From Dicaeum eximium (Eukaryota; Chordata; Aves; Passeriformes; Dicaeidae), in assembly GCA_013396995.1 (NCBI GenBank), contig VWZP01008283.1, forward strand, positions 366,426 through 430,425: 64,000 nt of DNA, given 5' to 3'. Positions 56,241-64,000 of this stretch are shown here, in pieces. Position numbers and translations under genes: made by a program. The stretch's first letter is position 1. Every line of letters starts with the position of its first letter. The notes under the pieces are model-generated. The model was not told the DNA's origin. It made no database searches and was given only the letters and a program-made list of their open reading frames with translations.

Positions 56241-59200
56241 TTTTCTGTGCTCTCTTGGCAGTAGGATCTGTCTCCCCAAACTCTGCTACTCAGCAATACA
56301 TTAAGCTGAATGATTCTGATATTCTGATTATTCAGAGTTTGGAGATTGGGGAAAAAGCCTTCCCAAAAGATGGCCTGTGTAAATTGAAGTAGATTATTAA
56401 ACCAGACTAGAACCCTTTGCTTTTCTAAACACAATGAAGTGAAAATCAAGAATGAGGGCATTTATCTCCAGTGTGTATTTTTCTGGATTACAAACTTTGG
56501 CAGATGTGGTGCAGAGCGGTATTTCTTGGCAAACTGGCATGTTTGAAAGACTGGCCTTAGAGAAATGAATCTCTTTTAAAAATAGAGCTAACTATAAAAG
56601 CAAACCAGCTCTCACTCTGTTTAAGTCTCTCTTATCTGCTGGTAGGAGTTCAGATTAGAGTGTCTGGCTTAAATATCTTGAATCCACCCATCCTGCTGCT
56701 GCATCTACTCCCAGCTCAGCCCCTGAAATCCAGGGCTTGACAGGAGCAGGGAGCCCAGTGCTGATATTTCAGTAGCAGCTGTCCTTTTCCTGCTCTTTGG
56801 CTCCAAAAGCAACCCCTCCAGTTTTCCAGGGGATTAGACTATTTTTTTTTTTTTTAAATCAGTAAATGTGAGTAAGTAAAAATGCGGATGGGATTTGCCG
56901 CTTTTCCTAAGCTCACTTTGCCCTTCTGGCCTTCTGCTGGCATCCTCCAAGTGGGAAAGTTATTCTGAGGATAGAGTAGAAGTGATGTCAAAGGGAGGTG
57001 TGGTCAGGGGTGACGCTCAGAGTCCTGCCATGTGTCACTTGCCTTTCTTGGGGGCTGAGCCAGCAGGATGCTCCTGCAGAAAGGATGATGCCCAACTTTG
57101 CCAGTTTAGTGCTTTCCTCATTTGTCTTGGCTCTCGAGTTCTCACTTCCATCCTGCATGTAAAAAATGAAGGAGGATCTTGGGATATTTAATCCTCTGGA
57201 GTTTCAAGAACACTCTAATTTTAGAAGCTTGTTGCACACCTGGAGTTGAGTCACTGTGTGTTGTTCCATGGAGTGGAGTGTTCTCCCAGAGGGATGTTTT
57301 CCTGTGGTGGATGTGTGCTGGGTGCTGCTGAAGCACATGGCCCTTTTCAACCTCTTCCTTAAAAACTCCTTCCTCTCCAGACTGCCCAAAGCCATTGCTG
57401 GTGATTCCCAACAATTCCAATTCTTCCACCAGTTGGCCCAGATGAGTGCTGGAGATGGTTCTTTGGCAGGAGGAAGCACAGGAGCTGGAAGCAGCCCTGG
57501 GAGCCTTTCCCTCCTGAGCATCATCAGTGTCTGGGGAATCCAGGGGTGAATTCCTGCTGGTGCTGCCCCTCTTGCTCCATGCCAGTTCTCCTGGCTGTGT
57601 CCTGGCTTTCCTCACTCCAGGGTGAAGCTGTCCCTGGGAGCTTCCCTCCTCCTGTGCCGCCTGTTCCGGGCGCTGGGCTCTCTGGGCTGTGCTGGTCCCG
57701 CTCTCCCAGGGTCATCTGGTGAACCAGATCAGGGAACAGCAAACCCAGATTACTTTTACCCTGGATCCCTTCCCTCATCCTGGTCTCTGGGCCAGTCCTG
57801 ATGGCACAAAGGAACAGCCATTTTTAAGGAGAGGAAAGACGGGAAGGTGCTTCCAGCCATGAACGACCTTGTGCTTTCCTGCAGTGTTCTCTGCCTTCCA
57901 AAATTATTTCTTTCCAAAGTTATTTCTTTCCATGCCTTTATTTCCTGCTAGGTATTTGCACAGATGTTTTCGATTCCAGTTGCTCCAGGTGGATCTTTTT
58001 TTTTTTAAATGTGCCCTGAGCAGAATGGAATTTGGATCCATTCTGGGTAATCAGTATATATTCATTAACATTTTGCCCTGTTCTTCCAGAATTTAGGTCC
58101 TAAGTGCATTAGGCTCCATGACAAATGTCTCTGGTATCTCTTCTGTGGTGTCTCCTTGCTCATAGTTTAACACTGCAGCCTTCACTGTTGCCTTTAAATT
58201 CTGTTCCTTTAATTCCATTCCCTGTGTGAGTAAAGGTGTCGGAATTAACCTTCACAATGAACCTGCCAGGGCTTTTCCCAGTGTCCAAATAGATTCTCAT
58301 TAATCCTTCTTTTGTAATACAGGGAAGGGTTGTGTTGGAGTGTTTTGCTTTGATTTTTTTTTTTTTTAAATAGGGGAAAAAGTCACGCTGGGGCTGCTCT
58401 CACTGCAAGGTTTATTTTTATTTCTAAGACAATGGCTGTATATAATTTTTAATGCTGCACTTTCTGGAGGTTCACTGTTATCAGTAGTGCAGTCAATATT
58501 CCCTTCAATTAACAATAATCTTAGATAATGAAATTGTTTTCTTTTCATTACAAAGTCGTTTGTGACTTAGAAACCCCGAAGTGCCTTATAATATATAACT
58601 TGCACAAGTGAAAATAATTATTCCAGAGACAATTCTAGAAAAAGTTTGGGAAAATTGCTGAAAACAGGCAGTAAAGAAAGTGAACACTGACTTATGGGGA
58701 ACTTTTCCCTTTCCATTTTGTGGGGTTTGGTTACTCAGAGGGCTAAACCCAAAATGCTGTGGAATAGGATTTAACCCTGCAGAATGTCAGACATTTGCTG
58801 AATGTTTTTTATCTTCATTTGATAAGCAGTTGTGGAGTGTATTTTTAAGCTACCACTTTTTTATCAGAACCCTCTGCAATCTACTGAAGCAGGTGTTTTA
58901 ATCACCACATCCTAATTAACTCAATCTATTTCATAATCCATCTACCCAGCTCCTACCACTGGAGTCCAATTTGGTGGAAATAAGAATGAAAATAATGGAT
59001 TAAAAGAGACATATAGAAGAATAATTGTAATAATATCATCATCGAAGTGTAGCTACTAAAACAAAAGGAGAAAACTAAATTTGGGGCATAGGAGGGAGGA
59101 TAGAATTAAAAATCCTGGTTTGCTGCTTGAAATAGCACATGGAGTTGATGCAGATATTAGGGAATGAGCTTCCCTACTTGTTAGCTGCAGTAATCTTAGG

Positions 59201-59325
59201 AAATATTAAGGGATTTAATGAAGGGAAGGGAAGGGAAGGGAANCTGGGCTGCAGGAATCTGCTTTGCTGTCTTTGCTTAACTTGATAAGGAAGATGGAGA
59301 GGGAGTTTTTATTCGAGCTTGTAGT
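56241..59325. other. Intronic stretch, no gene recognised
   Basis: AT-rich unique sequence with T runs (56841-56854, 58358-58368) and a (GGGAA)n tract near 59218. No exon or RNA gene is supported. Confidence 0.55.
59218..59243. repeat. (GGGAA)n tract with an ambiguous base
   Basis: About five gggaa units end at an N (59243), suggesting uncertain repeat length in the assembly. Confidence 0.85.
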
Positions 59326-59432
59326 GACAGGACACAGGGAATGGTTTCCCACTGCCAGAGGGCAGGGTTAGATGGGATTTTGGGAAGAAATTCCTGGCTG
59401 TGAGAGTGGTGAGGCCCTGGCACAGGGTGCCC
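59326..59432 (+). mobile_element. CR1 LINE internal fragment, sense
   Basis: gacaggacacagggaatggt, then tgccagagggcagggttaga and gaggccctggcacagggtgc. Both the 5' part and the terminal tail are missing. Confidence 0.88.
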
Positions 59433-62400
59433 CACAGGCAGGCAGGGCTGGTTTTTTCTGTGTTCTTGAAGTTTTCTGTGACTTAATCCCAGATCACACT
59501 CTTGTTGAACGAGGCTGTGCCAACAGAACTTCTCAGCGTTGTGCTATTTCCCTAGATTTTCCAAATTAATACCTTCTCACAAATTCATTTGGTTTTTCTC
59601 GTTCCTTAATGAATGTCTTTGCATTTCCTCTCAAAGACACTGATTGGGCCTGATCGTTTTTCTGCAAATACATCCAAATTTGGTCAATCCTGACTGTTCC
59701 CTGCTGGTTTGTGAGTGGTGGCAGAGGGCAGGGATGTGTGTTGGCAGCTGGACAAGCCTCCTTCTCTGCAGCTTTTCACAGCTTCTCTCTGCAGCAGCAG
59801 CATCCGCTCACTCTGAACAGAATCATTTTGACTTCAGGTCAGGAAAAAACAGAAAAGGAGCCAAAAAAATCCAAAAAAGGTTAATCTGCTGAGTGGCAGC
59901 AGAATGCAAGCAGGTACTGATGCTGTTGCAGCTAAAGAAAGATCCAGCACCAAGGTTAATGAGAGGTGGGGACTGTTCCTCTCCCTCTCTGTAGCAGCCA
60001 GAGCTGAACAGAAGGGGGAATCCCTTGGCTTTCCTCCTGCCAAATCCTGGAAACCCTCTGGACATTCAGCACCATTGGACATGCACCTTTAGTGTTTGTA
60101 AGCAAGACTTCCTTGGTTTATACAAACATAGGGATATGAAAATATTCCAAAGTGAGGACTTGGAGCAAACGGAGGTATCAAAGCAGCTCTGAAATGAAGC
60201 AATAATGATAAAGGGTGGGGATTGAGGTGTGAAAGCAGCAGAAGGAGTGGTTGGTGATCCCATGGTTGATGCTGAGCCTGGTGCAGCAGGCAAGGCTTTC
60301 CCAAAATCCAAGGGGGGATGAAGAGGTGAGGGAGGTGGTTTTCTCCCCCATTTGCTTGAACACTTATTTTCAGCTTCTTTCTTGCCACAAAAGGAGTAAT
60401 TTGTTTAATTTTACAAAATGTTACTGAAGCTGTTGGAAGTGGAGCTGCAGCCCACGTCTTCTTAATAAATGAGTGTGTGTATTCCTGGAAGGAAGTTAAA
60501 ATGGGGCTGTGTTATATTTGGTACCTCCTGAAGCACTGAGGCTACTCTGAGTACAGAATGTGCTCAGAGAGAGACTAATTTGCCACTGCAGAGCCTGATG
60601 GGATGAGATTTGTCAAATCCTTGTCTCTGCTGAAATTCACTTACGCTTTCCTCTCTCTCCTGGAGATATTTTAGGGTTCTGTCTTTGAATTGAAGGGCCA
60701 TAAAAACAAGTCAAAAAGCCCAAAACCAGAATTAAACTCCAAGCTATGAATATGCCTCTTATAATGTAGAAATACTGAAGTCAAGCACCCATGGAAGCAA
60801 CGGGTGGAGACGTTCCTGACCCATTTCCCTGAGTGTGCTCATGCTCCTGCTAGCACCAGTGTTGGGATTATTGGGACATTGGAGCAGCAGCAGGGTGGGA
60901 TTTGACTTCTCTCCAAGGATGCCATCTCTGATGGCAGGTGGTGGCTTCCTGCAGGAGGCAGGAAAAAGAAAGAGTCAGTAAAAATGAAGATTTTACTGTT
61001 TTCTGTTCATTTGCAAATTCATGCTCTTTCATTAGCTGGCTTGAAGGGTCTGGTGGTGTAATTCTGCAGGGAAAGGTAGGATGTACCAGCACTCCCTAAA
61101 AAACCTCAGTTGTTTTACTGGATTCAATGTTTTCTGCCTCCTGCTTTCTCCCCCAGAGTGTTTTTAGAGTGAGTGTAAACTAATACAGGATCAGTGGTTA
61201 GAAACCATGAAAAAATATTTAATGTAAACCTTTTGGTACTGGGTTGATTAAAATAAACAACTGTTCCGAGGAGCTGGTCCTGCTTTGGGAACAGTAGGGT
61301 TTCTGTTCCTCCCTATAATGCATAAAGCATGTGGAGTGCCTTGAGAGCTTTTTTTGGGTGCTGCACTTCATTTTGAGGGATTTCATTTTCAGTTCTCTGA
61401 GCTTTTGTGTCAGCTGGAGAGGGAGGGTGTAGGAGTAACATGTAAAACTCAGGCTAAAACCTGTTTAGTCCCAAATCCTCACAAATAGCCGGTAAATAAA
61501 TGTTTAAATGAAAGCTTGGACTTGTTTTTCTCCCTCTGGAAAGCTGGGAATGCCTTGGTCTTATTGCCAGCTCTGGTATCCCTTCCCTCTCCTCTTACCC
61601 TGCATCTCCAGCACTCCTCCTTTTTTTGCCTGCATTCCTCACATGTCCCATTCCTCCTTCTGCTCCAGTGGAGGTGAAGACCACTCGGAGCTGGGAAGAG
61701 CCGTGTTTTCTTCTGGCAGGTTTTCCCCAGAGCCTCACGGGTGTTTCTGTCTCTCTCTCTCTGTCCTTGCTGCTGCAGAGCTCTGGAATGCTGTGAAGAC
61801 TCCCTGCCCAGGCACACTCCTCTCCGGATTATCTCCATCCCAAGGAAGCTCGTATCCAAGAGGTACCACTTCATCCTGTCTTTGTGCCCTTCACTTGTAG
61901 CACTGGGGTTCAGCTACTCCTCCCAAAACCTTTTCCCTGCTCCCTCCAGACAGGAAAGCCTTGGATGCCGTGGGGATCGCAGCTGTTGCTGTTTGATACG
62001 GTTTGGACTCTTCTTTCTGTTAAATGAACTTTGCTACAGAAGCACTTTACATTTTCAAATGAGAAGGGATTTCTGGGTCATGAAATGCATAAGCTGAAGC
62101 TCCAGCAACACTCCGTGCCTGGTGTATTTTATTGTGTTGATTTAGAAAGTTGATAAACATCAGGTCTTCAGCAGCCTGGGTAAAACACACAGTGCTTATG
62201 TGCTGCTCCTATAAAGAATCTTGAGAGGGGTTCTTTTTTTTAGTGTTTATTAGTCTTAGTATCTTCCTAGTAAATAATGCATTTTTGTTTTATATTAAAA
62301 AGGAGACTTGTGTTCATTAGCTGGGTTAAAATCCCCAGGTTGGCACAGACATGATTCCTCATATAAACTTCTGTCAGTTGTCAGGAGACGGGCAAATTGT

Positions 62401-62560
62401 TTTTCTAATAGTTTCTATTTCTTGGGAGAAGAAAGCTGGAAACAATGTTTTCAAATAGAAACTTTCCAGTGTAATTTGGTTGGAGCAGTTTCTATCTTAA
62501 CTCCTTATTTTGGTTTATAGAGCCCAGCATGATGAGGCCTGAGCAGGTTAAACCCTTTGA
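59433..62560. other. Intronic stretch, no gene recognised
   Basis: Unique sequence with no supported exon, RNA gene or transposon. Confidence 0.55.
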
Positions 62561-62565
62561 GCATG

Positions 62566-62595
62566 TACACACACACACACATATATATATATATT

Positions 62596-62630
<35 letters not shown>
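62566..62630. repeat. Self-complementary (CA)n-(TA)n-(TG)n microsatellite
   Basis: An alternating CA run is followed by a TA run of about 30 bp interrupted by one ttt, then a TG run. The two flanks are reverse complements, so the whole tract of about 65 bp is a near-perfect palindrome. Confidence 0.95.
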
Positions 62631-63511
62631 AAGAGAATTTAATATGTTATAACAGTGGGAGAACATGATCTACAGGAGCCATGAAACAGCAGCAAACCCC
62701 CTCAGGAAATCCCTCTGGAAAGTATTGCTGAGAAAATGCTCCTGTGTGCCTGCCCTTCAATTTTCCCTTAGGGATTCACACTTCCCTGTTAGGCAGAGAA
62801 GACACAGAGGTGGCTGAAGTGTCTGTCTGACCCTATCCAGCTGTTCTTGTGCAGGAATATGGAAAAACCAGGCTTGACTCTATGTTTTTTTCCATTTTAT
62901 ATGTTTTGCTGCTCACTTAATGACATGAACTTTAAATGTCAGCTGCTCTTGGGTCTGCTGCACTGTGTTGGGATCAAACCTTTGGGCACACTCTGACCCT
63001 TATCCTCACAATAATTTAGCACTCCAGCCCTGCTTTGGGAAAAGCTGCCCTAAATCAGTGCCTCCTCTTTGGGTACAGACAAAATCCAGGTATTTCTTCC
63101 TTTCCCGCCACCCCAGCTTAGGTGGGATGGGATAGAAAATGCCAAGGATTTCAGAAAAACTTTTCCTTGTTTGTGCCAGCCTTGAGGCAACAACAGTGAT
63201 CCCCTGTCCGTCTCCTGCTTCCCCTTTTCCCCCTCTTCATGCTAGAAAATAAGATAAATTTTTAGAAAAGGTACTTTGATGCTTCTCCAGCAACCACTTC
63301 GGGTATTTACTTTTGGGTGACTCTATCTTGAGTTGAACCCTTCCCAGTTAGACTCAGTGTTCATTCAGAAATCAAAAGGTGGAGGAAGTTGAGTTAAACT
63401 TGAATGTGTGAGTGTTCCATGTCTTAGCTTACTTAGGTTATTTCCTGCTTGGGAAATACCCCACTCCTCCACATCCTAATTGAAATTCCAGCAATTAAAT
63501 AGTTAAACATG

Positions 63512-63544
<33 letters not shown>

Positions 63545-64000
63545 TGTGTGTAAAATCCATGTGTTTCTATAAATACCTCTCTTATCTCTGTAATGGTTTG
63601 GTTTGATGTAAATATTTTTAAATGTGCTTTTACATTAGGCTGGTTTTTATCCAGTGTGTGTGAGTGGAATTTGGAACTGGGCCTGGGCTTCTGCTCCTCA
63701 ACGTTTCTGAGCTCATGTGGAAAACTTCTGGACTTTAGGTCTCCTGAGCATTTCTGCCAGTTTGGTGGGGTCTTCACTGGGCTGGGAATGCACAGAATCC
63801 AGAGGTGCAGTGGAGCATTTTGTCAGCAGCTCTTGGACACTTTGATGCTGTTGGGAACATAATTTAGTGAATTTTTTAGCGCAGGAGCAAATCCTTTGTT
63901 CACAGATCTGAAGATTTCCTGCATTGCCAGCTCTGTTTTGGAGAACAGAATTCCTTTCAGAGAACGTGTGATATGGAAAACGATTTCTTGTCAAGCCAAG
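62631..64000. other. Intronic end of window, no gene recognised
   Basis: Unique sequence with one TG microsatellite (63512-63551). No exon is supported before the window ends. Confidence 0.55.
63512..63551. repeat. (TG)n microsatellite with one interruption
   Basis: About 20 TG units with a single tatg interruption near 63537. Confidence 0.95.

Larger units (their letters stand above)
23497..64000 (+). other. FAM168A: Long intron, inferred FAM168A intron 1 (runs off window)
   Basis: No conserved coding exon is recognisable on either strand over about 40 kb, and no sequence for the FAM168A N-terminus (MNPVYSPVQ...) was found. The content is unique AT-rich sequence interspersed with CR1 fragments, microsatellites, two short tandem duplications and an isolated CpG patch, all listed separately. 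Confidence 0.55.

Noticed and set aside
57300..57480. Possible coding exon (HMALFNLFLKNSFLSRLPKA in the plus frame)
   Set aside because: No splice sites in matching phase and no recognised family. The opposite strand is equally open.
23497..64000. FAM168A coding exons
   Set aside because: I looked for the expected N-terminal MNPVYSPVQ sequence and later Tyr/Pro/Ala-rich exons and saw none, so only a non-coding exon and intron are claimed.
1..64000. CRISPR arrays, operons, phage or plasmid elements
   Set aside because: The sequence is a spliced vertebrate locus. Repeats are LINE fragments, microsatellites and tandem duplications, with no array of direct repeats and spacers.

Overview
This is a vertebrate nuclear genomic window, almost certainly from a bird and probably a passerine. 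Spliced genes with GT-AG introns are scattered through long non-coding sequence, and about twenty fragments of the avian LINE CR1 are recognisable. Several CR1 copies are nearly identical over about 165 bp, which indicates fairly recent activity. No prokaryotic, organellar or viral gene set is present.

Layout. (1) Positions 1-~11455 (+): the 3' half of RAB6A. Its last four coding exons are 1137-1248, 1928-2021, 6212-6278 and 8430-8494, and they encode residues 98-208 of the small GTPase plus two bases of codon 97, ending in the prenylated Cys-Ser-Cys. A long 3'UTR follows with several polyadenylation signals; the last plausible one is at 11431. A 24-N assembly gap in a poly-T tract lies inside the UTR. 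(2) 11456-~15630: intergenic, with CR1 pieces and no recognisable gene. (3) ~15630-~21150 (-): the complete PLEKHB1 gene (evectin-1), a PH-domain protein with a C-terminal membrane anchor. Six coding exons (20101 down to 16725) give a 191-residue protein, preceded by an inferred non-coding first exon in a CpG island near 21.1 kb. (4) ~21150-23390: a GC-rich intergenic segment between two head-to-head promoters. It ends in a cluster of five ZNF143/SBS-type ACTACANNTCCC motifs (23101-23324). (5) 23395-64000 (+): a CpG-island non-coding exon with a clean donor at 23497, followed by about 40 kb of intron-like sequence to the window end. From gene order and orientation (mammals have the same RAB6A/PLEKHB1/FAM168A arrangement) this is inferred to be exon 1 and intron 1 of FAM168A. 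No FAM168A coding exon is visible here.

Functionally, RAB6A (Golgi and retrograde transport) and PLEKHB1 (post-Golgi membrane protein) are ordinary housekeeping or neural genes in conserved synteny. I found no novel multigene system. The items most worth a second look are the ZNF143-type motif array, an isolated CpG/CRE patch inside a RAB6A intron, a possible unannotated minus-strand transcript ending near 21.64 kb, a CpG patch inside the long intron at 49.1-49.4 kb, an inverted CR1 junction, and a self-complementary CA/TA/TG microsatellite at 62.6 kb.
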